From an uncultured Pelagibacteraceae bacterium (GTDB lineage Bacteria > Pseudomonadota > Alphaproteobacteria > Pelagibacterales > Pelagibacteraceae), in NCBI GenBank assembly GCA_902582765.1, contig CACHTK010000008.1, forward strand, positions 1 through 39,218: a stretch of DNA of 39,218 nt. Direction: 5' to 3'. The notes below the pieces were generated by a model. The model made no database searches and was not told the origin of the DNA. It saw only the letters and a list, made by a program, of their open reading frames with translations. Position 1 is the first letter of the stretch. Every line of letters begins with the position of its first letter. Positions 28,109 to 37,173 of the stretch are shown one piece after another. Made by a program: the position numbers and the translations under genes.

Positions 28109-28945
28109 TTATTTTTTGGCCAATTTGTTCCCATCCACGTTTAATTTTTCATATCTTGCAGATAATTGCTCAAAAGTTTCTTGCTCGCTTAACCAAACTT
28201 CATAATCGGCTTTATCTTGAACCTCTACACCACCTCTCATTGCGTAGTGTCCAACACCACAATACTCTGCACATAAAACTTCGTATTCACCTACTTTGTT
28301 AGGTTCAAACCAATAGAAAGTAACAGTTCCTGGAACTGCATCCATTTTTGCTCTAAATTGTGGAACATACCAATTATGAAGTACGTCTACTGATCTTAAT
28401 AAAATTTTTACAGGTCTATTGTTTTCTAAATTTATAACATCACTCTCAACCATTATGTCATCTCTTCCAAACGGGTCATCTGGGTTAATACCAAATGGAT
28501 TATTGTCTGCTATGTTTCTTACTTGTGTGGTTCCTAATTTTCCATCTGCACCAGGTAGTCTATATTGCCATCCCCATTGCCATGCCATAACATCGACTTC
28601 AATTGCATTCTTTGGAACATTAACATATTGATTCCAAATAATAAGACCAGGCGCTAGTAAAGCAGCAACTCCTAAAGTAGTTGCCCATGTTAAAATTTTT
28701 TCTAATTTTTTATCCTCAGGTTTATATTCTGCTCTTCTATCTTCTTTATGTGAGTATCTAAAAACACAGTAAATCATAAATAGACAAACAGCTACGAATA
28801 CTCCTCCGCCTACCCAAAAAGTAAGAGTTATAGTATCGTCCATTCCACCCCAATTTGATGCTATATCAGTCCAGTACCAAGGGGTAAAAATATGAAATAA
28901 GACAGATCCGATGATTACTAATAAAAAAATTATTCCTGCATGCAT
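28109..28945 (-). CDS. coxB: cytochrome c oxidase subunit II (CuA)
   Basis: 278 aa; WQWGWQYRLPG, DVLHNWYVPQFRAKMDAVPG, CuA motif CAEYCGVGHYAM. Confidence 0.96.
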   Translation of the reverse strand: MHAGIIFLLVIIGSVLFHIFTPWYWTDIASNWGGMDDTITLTFWVGGGVFVAVCLFMIYCVFRYSHKEDRRAEYKPEDKKLEKILTWATTLGVAALLAPGLIIWNQYVNVPKNAIEVDVMAWQWGWQYRLPGADGKLGTTQVRNIADNNPFGINPDDPFGRDDIMVESDVINLENNRPVKILLRSVDVLHNWYVPQFRAKMDAVPGTVTFYWFEPNKVGEYEVLCAEYCGVGHYAMRGGVEVQDKADYEVWLSEQETFEQLSARYEKLNVDGNKLAKK

Positions 28946-28980
28946 AGAGCTTATATAGAAGAATAATCTTATAAATACCT

Positions 28981-28995
28981 ATGACAAAATGTCAT
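28981..28995. promoter_or_regulatory. perfect palindrome ATGACA-AAA-TGTCAT in the divergent cox promoter region
   Basis: 6-bp arms with 3-nt spacer, 36 bp upstream of coxB start and 37 bp upstream of the ORF at 29033. Confidence 0.4.
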
Positions 28996-29032
28996 AAAAC
29001 ATATTAATTATACTAATATAATCAATATATTT

Positions 29033-29224
29033 ATGCTCGGTAAATTAGGTATTTTAATAACAATTCTTGCTTTAGTTTTAGCGTTCTATTTTGTGATTTC
29101 TTTAGGTGCAGGAAGATTTTCTAAAGGAGAGACAAAACCTGAAACTAAAAGATATCTAAGATCAGTAAATATACTTTTAATTATAATTGCAGTGTTTGGA
29201 TCAATTTTAGTTTTATTTATATAA
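29033..29224 (+). CDS. twin-transmembrane-helix small protein (possibly HIG1-like)
   Basis: 63 aa; two TM helices with short basic loop (GAGRFSKGETKPETKRYLRSVN); divergent from coxB. Confidence 0.6.
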   Translation: MLGKLGILITILALVLAFYFVISLGAGRFSKGETKPETKRYLRSVNILLIIIAVFGSILVLFI

Positions 29225-29225
29225 A

Positions 29226-29903
29226 TTAGGCAATCAGAGATTTACAGAACTCTATAACAGTATCATTGTATGCAAACATTATAGTAAAGAAGACTAGCCA
29301 AACTATAAATAAAAATAACCAATACAATGATAGAGCATTAATACTTTTTTCTTCTTTGTTATAATCTTTTTCATCCAATTTAAAAATTTTTGAGCTTACT
29401 TTGCCCCAGAAATAGAGGCCTCCTAAAAGATGAATACCGTGTAACGCTGTAAAGAAATAATAAGATGAAAAATATGTATTGGTTGAAACAAAATTTCCAC
29501 TTTTCATAAGTTGGTACCATAAAGCTAACTGAAGAAATAAAAATATATAACTTAGAGAACCCACATAAATTAAATTTCTTTTTATTGTATTAGTAATTCC
29601 GTTTTTTAAATCTTTACTTATTCTATTAAAAAATATTGTTACTAAAATTAAGACTAATGTGTTTATCCAAAGTAAATTTGTCTTCAATATAAAAGTTGTG
29701 TCTTGTTCCGGTGGTAGTGAGTAAAGATAGCCAGTGAATATCAAACTAAATAAAGTTGTACTTACTCCAAAAATAATAATAACAGCTGACATTTGATTTG
29801 AAATTTCAAATGTTTTTCCAGAATGAGTACTATCAATTACTGCTTGATCTTGTTCCCAAGGTTTTTCAGTTAATGTGCCAAATATTTTCTTTATCAAAGA
29901 CAT
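29226..29903 (-). CDS. heme-copper oxidase subunit III-like protein (second copy)
   Basis: 225 aa; YYFFTALHGIHLLGGLYFWG and LYWLFLFIVWLVFFTIMF, subunit III family pattern. Confidence 0.82.
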   Translation of the reverse strand: MSLIKKIFGTLTEKPWEQDQAVIDSTHSGKTFEISNQMSAVIIIFGVSTTLFSLIFTGYLYSLPPEQDTTFILKTNLLWINTLVLILVTIFFNRISKDLKNGITNTIKRNLIYVGSLSYIFLFLQLALWYQLMKSGNFVSTNTYFSSYYFFTALHGIHLLGGLYFWGKVSSKIFKLDEKDYNKEEKSINALSLYWLFLFIVWLVFFTIMFAYNDTVIEFCKSLIA

Positions 29904-29939
29904 AATATTTATATAGTCCGATTATACAATTTTACAATA

Positions 29940-30527
29940 ATGAAAATAAAAACCTCCATTGCAGTTTTAACTGGTTGCTTAACAATATTCTTATTTTTAA
30001 TGCTACCTGTGTTTCTTTCTATGAAGGAACAAAAAGACCAATCAGTCGCAGCATTTAAAGGCTCAGATTTTGAGCTTAAAGATATGAACAATAATATTAT
30101 TACTCAAGAATCTTTTGATGGACCTTTAACTGCAATTTTTTTTGGTTTTACAAATTGTCCTGATATTTGTCCAATGACTTTAAATAAAATGGATATCGCA
30201 TTGAATAGAATAAAGAAAAATAAAAAAAAAGATTTAAAAGTTTTTTTTATTAGTGTTGATCCTAAAAGAGATACTCCAGAAGTTATTAAGGACTATCTCA
30301 GAAATTTTGATAACGAGTTTGTTGGTATCACAGGAGATCCAGGTGAAATTTTTTTATTGTCACAATCATGGGGAATAATCAGTCAAAAAATTTTTCTTGA
30401 AAATGGTGATTACAATGTTGATCACAGCTCACCTGTAATACTTCTTAAAGATGGAAAATATATCGCTAAAATTTCTCACAGAGACGATATTAAAAAATCA
30501 ATTAATTTAATTAACAAATATTTATAA
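29940..30527 (+). CDS. SCO1/SenC family copper chaperone
   Basis: 195 aa; FFGFTNCPDICPMTLNKM (CxxxC), FFISVDPKRDTPEVIKDYL, VDHSSPVILL. Confidence 0.93.
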   Translation: MKIKTSIAVLTGCLTIFLFLMLPVFLSMKEQKDQSVAAFKGSDFELKDMNNNIITQESFDGPLTAIFFGFTNCPDICPMTLNKMDIALNRIKKNKKKDLKVFFISVDPKRDTPEVIKDYLRNFDNEFVGITGDPGEIFLLSQSWGIISQKIFLENGDYNVDHSSPVILLKDGKYIAKISHRDDIKKSINLINKYL

Positions 30528-31232
30528 ATTCAAAATATAACTAAGTATTGATATTGACGAAATTACTGCTGTCTCTGATCTGAGAATGTTTTCATTTATT
30601 TTAAATGATTTTACACCTTTAAAATTTAAAATATTATTCCTTTCTTGCTCTGAAAAATCACCCTCAGGTCCAATTATAATACACAAGGGTTTATCTCTGT
30701 CCTTATTAAAATCAATTTTTTTATTTTTAGTATTTAGGTCGGTAAAAATTAAATCTATTTTATTTTCATTTTTTTTTAAGAAATTTTTCAAGTTTTGAGG
30801 TTTTTCTAAAGAAGGAAGATTTATTCTATTTGATTGCTCTGTTGCCTCTATAATTATTTTTTCTAATCTCTCAGAATTAATCTTTCTTACAATTGTTCTA
30901 TCAAAAATAATTGGAATAAATTTAGTTACACCCAATTCAGTAGCCTTCTGTATCATGAAATTTGAATAATTTGATTTAATGGGAGAAAATGCCAACCAAA
31001 TTTCTACCGGGTTTTCTTTATTTCTTAATTTTTCTCGAATACTAAATTCAACTTTGCCACTACTGATATTATTAATTTTAGCTAACCACTCACCGTTTTT
31101 ATTAAATAGTGAAAAATTTTCACCAATTTTAACTCTCATTACTTTTGTTAAATAGTGTGATTGTGGTTTTTCAAGCCAAGAATTTAAATTAAGAGATAAA
31201 CTTTCAGGAAAAAATATTCTAATATTACTCAT
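30522..31232 (-). CDS. rsmE: 16S rRNA m3U1498 methyltransferase
   Basis: 236 aa; FMIQKATELGVTKFIPI, CIIIGPEGDFSEQE, LRSETAVISSISIL. Confidence 0.94.
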   Translation of the reverse strand: MSNIRIFFPESLSLNLNSWLEKPQSHYLTKVMRVKIGENFSLFNKNGEWLAKINNISSGKVEFSIREKLRNKENPVEIWLAFSPIKSNYSNFMIQKATELGVTKFIPIIFDRTIVRKINSERLEKIIIEATEQSNRINLPSLEKPQNLKNFLKKNENKIDLIFTDLNTKNKKIDFNKDRDKPLCIIIGPEGDFSEQERNNILNFKGVKSFKINENILRSETAVISSISILSYILNL

Positions 31233-31248
31233 ATCAAGAAAGTAATTT

Positions 31249-31908
31249 ATGAAAAATATTAAAGCAATAATTTTCGATGCCTATGGAACTTTATTTGATG
31301 TAAATTCTGCAGCAGAAAAATGTAAAGATAAAATTGGCAGCAAATGGGAAAGTTTTTCAAATTATTGGCGAACAACTCAGCTAGAATATACTTGGCTTAG
31401 AAGTCTAATGAAAAGACATAAAGATTTTTGGAAAATTACTGAAGATAGTTTAGATAAATCAATGAAAGTTTTTAATATTAATCCTAATATGAAAAGTGAA
31501 TTACTTGATCTTTATAAAATTCTTTCCCCTTATCCAGAAGTAAAGGAAACTCTACAATTATTAAAAGAAAAAAATTACAAACTATCAATACTTTCAAATG
31601 GAACTCCTTCCCTTCTCAATGAATTGGTCTCCAGTAATAATCTTAAAGTTTTTGATGATATTTTTTCAGTGGAAGAAGTAGGTATTTTTAAGCCAGACTC
31701 AAAGGTATACGATATTCCAGTTAAAAAATATAAGATTGAAAAACATGAAGTTGCTTTTTTAAGCGCAAATACATGGGATGTGTCTGGGGGTGGTAATTAT
31801 GGTTATAATACTATTTGGGTGAATAGAAATAATATTATTTTTGATAATCTAGATTACTCTCCTGAAAATCAGATTAATAATCTTAAACACTTACTTGATA
31901 TTATTTAA
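31249..31908 (+). CDS. haloacid dehalogenase, type II (HAD superfamily)
   Basis: 219 aa; IIFDAYGTLFDVNS, YWRTTQLEYTWLRSLM, LSNGTPSLL, SANTWDVSGGGNYGYNTIWVNR. Confidence 0.9.
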   Translation: MKNIKAIIFDAYGTLFDVNSAAEKCKDKIGSKWESFSNYWRTTQLEYTWLRSLMKRHKDFWKITEDSLDKSMKVFNINPNMKSELLDLYKILSPYPEVKETLQLLKEKNYKLSILSNGTPSLLNELVSSNNLKVFDDIFSVEEVGIFKPDSKVYDIPVKKYKIEKHEVAFLSANTWDVSGGGNYGYNTIWVNRNNIIFDNLDYSPENQINNLKHLLDII

Positions 31909-31929
31909 ACAAGTCATTATTTTAAAATT

Positions 31930-32301
31930 ATGACAAACATTTTAGATCTTGTTGCAAGAATTTTAATTTCAGCTTTATTTCTTCTTAATGGTGTTTTTAA
32001 AATTAGTAATTATGATGGAACAGTTGGCTGGATGGAGGGTTTTGGAATACCAGGAATTTTAATTATACCAGCAATAATTTTGGAGATAGTTGGACCTATC
32101 TTAATTATATTAGGCTATAAAGCAAAAATTGCAGCTGGTTTTTTAAGCTTATTTTGTATTGCTACAGCAGTAATTTTTCACAACGATTTTTCGGACCAGA
32201 TGCAATTGGGATCTTTTTTGAAAAATATTGCATTAGCAGGTGGGTTTTTATTTATATTCATAAATGGAACTAAAGATTTTAGTTTAGATAAGAAATTTTA
32301 A
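31930..32301 (+). CDS. DoxX family membrane protein
   Basis: 123 aa four-TM; ARILISALFLLNGVFKISNYDGTVGWM. Confidence 0.87.
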   Translation: MTNILDLVARILISALFLLNGVFKISNYDGTVGWMEGFGIPGILIIPAIILEIVGPILIILGYKAKIAAGFLSLFCIATAVIFHNDFSDQMQLGSFLKNIALAGGFLFIFINGTKDFSLDKKF

Positions 32302-32309
32302 AAAATAAT

Positions 32310-33146
32310 ATGTCAGATATAGAGGTAAAAAAAATTATTGAACCTACGCCAGCATCTGACGGGGCTGGAGTTAAATTAAAAAGAAGTATTGGTGTTGAGC
32401 CAAATTACTTTGATCCATTTTTAATGTTAGATGAATTTGGATCAGAAAATAGTGAAGATTATATAGCAGGTTTTCCACCTCATCCTCATCGAGGAATAGA
32501 AACAGTAACCTATATGTTAGCTGGAGATTTTGAACACAAAGATAGTACAGGTGGCGAAGGTAGAATGACTGCTGGAGATGTTCAGTGGATGAAAACTGGA
32601 AGTGGAATAATTCACTCTGAAATGCCAGCAATGAAAGAAGGTAAGCTACATGGATTTCAATTATGGATCAATATGCCAGCTAAACTTAAAATGAGCAAAC
32701 CTGATTACATCTACATAGATGCGGAGCAAATGCAGTCATATAAAGATGAGGAAAAAATTGTAAAAGTAATAGCTGGTAAATTTGAATATGCCGAGGGACC
32801 TGTAAAAAAGCATAATGTTGAGCCTGTTTATTTTGATATAGAATTAAACAAGAACAAAAAGTTCAATTTTGATTTACCATCAACTCACAATTCATTTATT
32901 TATTTAATTGATGGAGAAATAAAAATCGGAAATCAGCAACATCAAAAAGTTGAAAATTCAAAACTAATTCTTTTAGAAAAGGGAGACAAACTTAAGGTTT
33001 ATGGCTTAACTGATGCAAAGTTTCTTCTAATTGCTGGAAAACCAATAGGTGAACAAATTGCTAGAGGTGGTCCATTTGTTATGAACACTAAACAAGAAAT
33101 CTTGCAAGCAGTCGAGGATTATCATAAAGGTACATTTGTAAAATGA
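32310..33146 (+). CDS. pirin family protein
   Basis: 278 aa; PFLMLDEFGS, PPHPHRGIETVTYMLAGDFEHKDSTGGEGRMTAGDVQWMKTGSGIIHSEMP. Confidence 0.95.
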   Translation: MSDIEVKKIIEPTPASDGAGVKLKRSIGVEPNYFDPFLMLDEFGSENSEDYIAGFPPHPHRGIETVTYMLAGDFEHKDSTGGEGRMTAGDVQWMKTGSGIIHSEMPAMKEGKLHGFQLWINMPAKLKMSKPDYIYIDAEQMQSYKDEEKIVKVIAGKFEYAEGPVKKHNVEPVYFDIELNKNKKFNFDLPSTHNSFIYLIDGEIKIGNQQHQKVENSKLILLEKGDKLKVYGLTDAKFLLIAGKPIGEQIARGGPFVMNTKQEILQAVEDYHKGTFVK

Positions 33147-34114
33147 AATCAATTAAAGTAATAAATACAGGTGGACCAGAAGTTCTTAAATTAGAAGATA
33201 TAACTTTAGAAAAACCAGGAGCAGATGAAGTTCAGATTGAACATGTTTCAATTGGTTTAAATTATATAGACACATATCATAGGTCGGGTTTATACCCTCT
33301 TCAATTACCAACTGGGATTGGAATGGAAGCAGCAGGTATAATTAAAGAAGTTGGTTCGAATGTTTCTAATTTTTCAGTTGGAGATAAAATTGCATATGCT
33401 GCAGCTCCTTTAGGTGCTTACTCAACTCACAGAAATTACACATCAAAAAATATTGTAAAAGTTCCTAATGATATTGATTTAGAGCAAATTTCGAGTGCAA
33501 TGACAAAAGGAATGACAACATTTTATTTATTGCACAAAACATACGTTCCAAAAGAAGGTGAAACTATCTTATTTCATGCAGCAGCTGGTGGTGTGGGACA
33601 ATTCTTTTGTCAGTGGGCAAAAAGTTTAGGTCTAAGAGTTGTTGGAACAGTTGGTAGTGATGAAAAAGTTGAAATAGCAAAGAAGTATGGATGTGATGAG
33701 GTTATAAACTATTCTAAGGAAGACTTTGCAAAAAAAACGTTGGAACTAACAAATGGTAAAGGTGTTTCAGTTGTTTATGATGGTGTAGGTAAAACAACAT
33801 ATGACAAATCCATTGAATGTTTAAAATTAAGAGGAACAATGGTTTCATTTGGAAATGCATCGGGTCCACTTGATCCAATTATTGTTTCAAAATCTTTACA
33901 ACCAAAAGGTATTTATTTTGTTAGACCTGCAATGAATCAATACTTCACAAATAGTGAGGAAATACAAGAAGCAGCTAACATGTTATTTAAACAAATTTCG
34001 TCTGGAAATGTAAAAATAGAAATTTATAAAAAATATAAATTAGAGAACGCCGTTCAAGCTCATAAGGATTTGGAAGGAAGAAAAATTACAGGTCCAGCAG
34101 TAATTATTCCTTAA
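33143..34114 (+). CDS. NADPH:quinone oxidoreductase (zeta-crystallin type)
   Basis: 323 aa MDR; YIDTYHRSGLYPLQLPTGIGMEAAG, LFHAAAGGVGQFFCQWAKSLG, VVYDGVGKTTYDKSIE. Confidence 0.93.
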   Translation: MKSIKVINTGGPEVLKLEDITLEKPGADEVQIEHVSIGLNYIDTYHRSGLYPLQLPTGIGMEAAGIIKEVGSNVSNFSVGDKIAYAAAPLGAYSTHRNYTSKNIVKVPNDIDLEQISSAMTKGMTTFYLLHKTYVPKEGETILFHAAAGGVGQFFCQWAKSLGLRVVGTVGSDEKVEIAKKYGCDEVINYSKEDFAKKTLELTNGKGVSVVYDGVGKTTYDKSIECLKLRGTMVSFGNASGPLDPIIVSKSLQPKGIYFVRPAMNQYFTNSEEIQEAANMLFKQISSGNVKIEIYKKYKLENAVQAHKDLEGRKITGPAVIIP

Positions 34115-34520
34115 ACTGAACATCCATATCAGAAAGATGGAGTTTTAAAGCCTTGGTAGAAATTTGTATTTCTCTAATAAAAAATATAATTGAAATCATC
34201 ATTGATAAACAACACGTTCCAAAAATTACTCTAGCTACAATTAAACTTTCTAAATAAAGAGCAAATACAGTTAGCATATTAAATAGAAAGCCAAATGCTG
34301 CAGACATAATTGCAAACTTTAATACTCCAATTCTGCTGTTTAGGTTTATTAGCTGATCTTTCCATTCTGGGGGTGTGTGTTTTTCAAAGACATACTCATC
34401 ATGAATTTTTCTAATTAATCCACTTAGGGTGTGAAATCTATTACTATATACACTCATTATAAGCGGTATTGCCGGAAACATTAATGCTGTAACAGTGTAA
34501 TCTATATTCATTCGAATCAA
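34104..34520 (-). CDS. DUF2721 family membrane protein
   Basis: 138 aa; N-terminal TM, NRFHTLSGLIRKIHDEY, two further TM helices, ISTKALKLHLSDM. Confidence 0.7.
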   Translation of the reverse strand: MIRMNIDYTVTALMFPAIPLIMSVYSNRFHTLSGLIRKIHDEYVFEKHTPPEWKDQLINLNSRIGVLKFAIMSAAFGFLFNMLTVFALYLESLIVARVIFGTCCLSMMISIIFFIREIQISTKALKLHLSDMDVQFKE

Positions 34521-34563
34521 TTTGATTATGAGACTCTGCTTTGCTATTTACAAGTAAATTGTT

Positions 34564-35430
34564 ATGCAAAACATCAAATTGTTCATTGAACTCACAAGAT
34601 TAAATAGACCAATCGGATATATGCTTTTATTTTGGCCATGTCTATGGGGTCTTACTATTGCTTATAATTTTAATTCTGAATTGGAAAAATTTTATTTTTA
34701 TACTTTACTATTTTTGCTTGGGTCAATGCTAATGCGATCTGCTGGCTGTATTGTAAATGACATAGTAGATAAAAATTTCGACAAAAAAGTTGAGAGAACA
34801 AAAGATAGACCAATTGCATCAGGAAAAGTTTCTGTAAAGCTTGCATTAATTTACTCTTTTGTTTTATGTGGATTAGCATTTTTAGTCTTGATTAATTTTA
34901 ATAAATTCACAATTTTGATGGCACTGTTATCTATGCCATTGGCATTTACTTATCCTTTAATGAAGAGATTTACATATTGGCCACAGCTGTTTCTAGGAAT
35001 TACATTTAATTATGGGCTTGTTCTCGCCTGGATATCTATAAATAGCAGTGTATCTATGGTTTCAATCATATTTTATTTGGGAGCCATATTTTGGACACTG
35101 GGTTACGACACTATCTATGGTTATCAGGATATAAAAGATGATGAGATAATAGGAGTTAAATCTACCTCAATAAAATTTAAAAAGAACCCAAAAATATTTA
35201 TTTCTTTATGTTACTCATTTTTTTTTATTTCTTTAATAATAATAGGAATTTTAATGAATTTTAAAACATTATATTTCCTTACTTTGATAATAACCTTTTT
35301 GCACTTATTAATTTATCAAATAAAAAATCTTAATGTAGAAAATGCAAATCAATGTCTACAAAAATTTAAAAGTAATAATTTTTTAGGATTGATAGTTTTT
35401 TTAAATATTTTAATAGGAAAAATAATTTAA
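34564..35430 (+). CDS. ubiA: 4-hydroxybenzoate polyprenyltransferase
   Basis: 288 aa; LNRPIGYMLLFWPCLWGLT, RSAGCIVNDIVDKNFDKKVERTKDRPIASGKV, GYDTIYGYQDIKDDEIIGVKSTSI. Confidence 0.95.
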   Translation: MQNIKLFIELTRLNRPIGYMLLFWPCLWGLTIAYNFNSELEKFYFYTLLFLLGSMLMRSAGCIVNDIVDKNFDKKVERTKDRPIASGKVSVKLALIYSFVLCGLAFLVLINFNKFTILMALLSMPLAFTYPLMKRFTYWPQLFLGITFNYGLVLAWISINSSVSMVSIIFYLGAIFWTLGYDTIYGYQDIKDDEIIGVKSTSIKFKKNPKIFISLCYSFFFISLIIIGILMNFKTLYFLTLIITFLHLLIYQIKNLNVENANQCLQKFKSNNFLGLIVFLNILIGKII

Positions 35431-37173
35431 ATGACAAATATTGAAATACTAAAGAGACTTTACAAAGATTATACTAAAAATTACATAAATAAAATTTTAC
35501 TTGCTGTTTTTTTTTCAATTTTAGTTGCAACAAGTACATCAGCTACAGCATGGCTGTTAGATCCAGCAATAGATAAGATTTTTTTGAATAGAGATCAAAG
35601 TCTTTTATTACTTATCCCTTTTTTTATAATTATTGCATTCGCTACTAAAGGTATTTCACTTTATATGGCTAAAGTGTTAATGATAAATGTTGCCGAGGAA
35701 GTTAAGAAAAAAATACAAATGAATATGCTTACTTCTTTTATTAAGGCAGATACAGAATACATTGAAAATAAACACACTGGAAAATATATCTCAAATTTAA
35801 ATTTTGATGTTAATCAAATAACAATGATGCTTAGTACTTCATTTTTGAATTTTTTCAAAGATGGTCTAACTTTAATAGGTCTGCTTATAGTTATGTTCAC
35901 ACAAAATTGGAGGTTATCTTTAATAGCAATAATTATGATCCCACTTGCATCTATAACTGCAAAGAGATTGGGCAAAAGAATGGGTAAAGTAGCAACAGAG
36001 GCTCAAGAAAAATCTGGAGATCTAAATAAATATTTAATTGATTTATTTAAAAATCATAAAATTATTAAAATTTTTCAAAGAGAGGAATTTGAGGAAAATA
36101 GATCAGAAAAATTTGTTAACGATTTGAAAGAAAAGTCGATAAAAATATCCACGATATTCATCAGAGCGACCCCGATTATGGAAATTCTTACGGGAATTAT
36201 GATTGCTTTATTAATATTTTACTCTGGAAAATTAATTATGAACGATCAATTAAGCTTGAATAATTTTTTCTCTTTTTTAGCAGCAATGATGTTAGCTTAT
36301 CAACCGGTAAAGTCATTAGCTACTATTAATGTAGGCATTGGCCAGGGTATGTCGGCTGGAAAAAGAATACTCCCAATTATTGATGTTAAAAATTTGATTG
36401 AGGTAAATAAAGATAAATCAGAAATTGATTTTAAAAATGGAGATATAGAATTAAAAAATGTAAATTTCAATTATTCATCTAATCTAGAAAATAAAGTTCT
36501 TAAAAATATTAATATTAAAATAAATGGAAAAAAAATGACTGCATTAGTTGGTCAAAGCGGATCAGGTAAGTCCTCATTATTGAGTTTAATTCCAAGGTTA
36601 TATGATCCAAAATCTGGAATTTTAGAAATTGATGGGCAAAATATTAGAGATGTTAATTTATTTTCTCTCAGAAAAGAAATATCAATAGTTGATCAAAATG
36701 TAACACTATTTGATGATACAATTTTTAATAACATTAAATATGCAAAACCGGATGCTACTGATGAAGAGGTTTATAAAGCTGCAGAACAATCTATGTGCCA
36801 AGATTTTATAGATAAGCTTGAAAATAAATATCAAACAATGATTGGGGAAAATGGAGTTCGATTATCCGGAGGTGAGAAACAAAGATTGTCAATCGCTAGG
36901 GCCTTTTTAAAAGATAGTAAAATAATCCTTTTGGATGAGGCAACATCCTCTCTAGACTCTGAAACTGAAGAAAAAATTCAAAAAGCACTTGATAAATTAG
37001 TATTGAATAAAACGACCATAGTTATAGCTCATAGACTTTCAACAATTCTTAATTCAGATAAAATTTATGTAATGGATAAAGGTAATGTTTTAGACTCAGG
37101 AAATCATGAAGAGCTTTTAAATAAATCCGAAACATATAAGAACTTCTATAATAAGCAGATAAACAAAAACTGA
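35431..37173 (+). CDS. msbA: ABC transporter, ATP-binding/permease (MsbA-like lipid A exporter)
   Basis: 580 aa; TM domain plus ABC: LVGQSGSGKSSLLSLIPRLYDP, RLSGGEKQRLSIARAFLKDSKIILLDEATSSLDSETE; upstream of waaA/lpxK. Confidence 0.9.
   Translation: MTNIEILKRLYKDYTKNYINKILLAVFFSILVATSTSATAWLLDPAIDKIFLNRDQSLLLLIPFFIIIAFATKGISLYMAKVLMINVAEEVKKKIQMNMLTSFIKADTEYIENKHTGKYISNLNFDVNQITMMLSTSFLNFFKDGLTLIGLLIVMFTQNWRLSLIAIIMIPLASITAKRLGKRMGKVATEAQEKSGDLNKYLIDLFKNHKIIKIFQREEFEENRSEKFVNDLKEKSIKISTIFIRATPIMEILTGIMIALLIFYSGKLIMNDQLSLNNFFSFLAAMMLAYQPVKSLATINVGIGQGMSAGKRILPIIDVKNLIEVNKDKSEIDFKNGDIELKNVNFNYSSNLENKVLKNINIKINGKKMTALVGQSGSGKSSLLSLIPRLYDPKSGILEIDGQNIRDVNLFSLRKEISIVDQNVTLFDDTIFNNIKYAKPDATDEEVYKAAEQSMCQDFIDKLENKYQTMIGENGVRLSGGEKQRLSIARAFLKDSKIILLDEATSSLDSETEEKIQKALDKLVLNKTTIVIAHRLSTILNSDKIYVMDKGNVLDSGNHEELLNKSETYKNFYNKQINKN

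Noticed and set aside
26152-28631. ORFs 26152-26400, 26744-26926, 27057-27254, 27440-27682, 27620-27910, 28419-28631
   Set aside because: Out-of-frame or antisense to coxC/coxA/coxB, which have unmistakable motifs.
29909-34879. ORFs 29909-30091, 30586-30798, 32371-32631, 34670-34879
   Set aside because: Shadow ORFs opposite SCO1, rsmE, pirin and ubiA genes.
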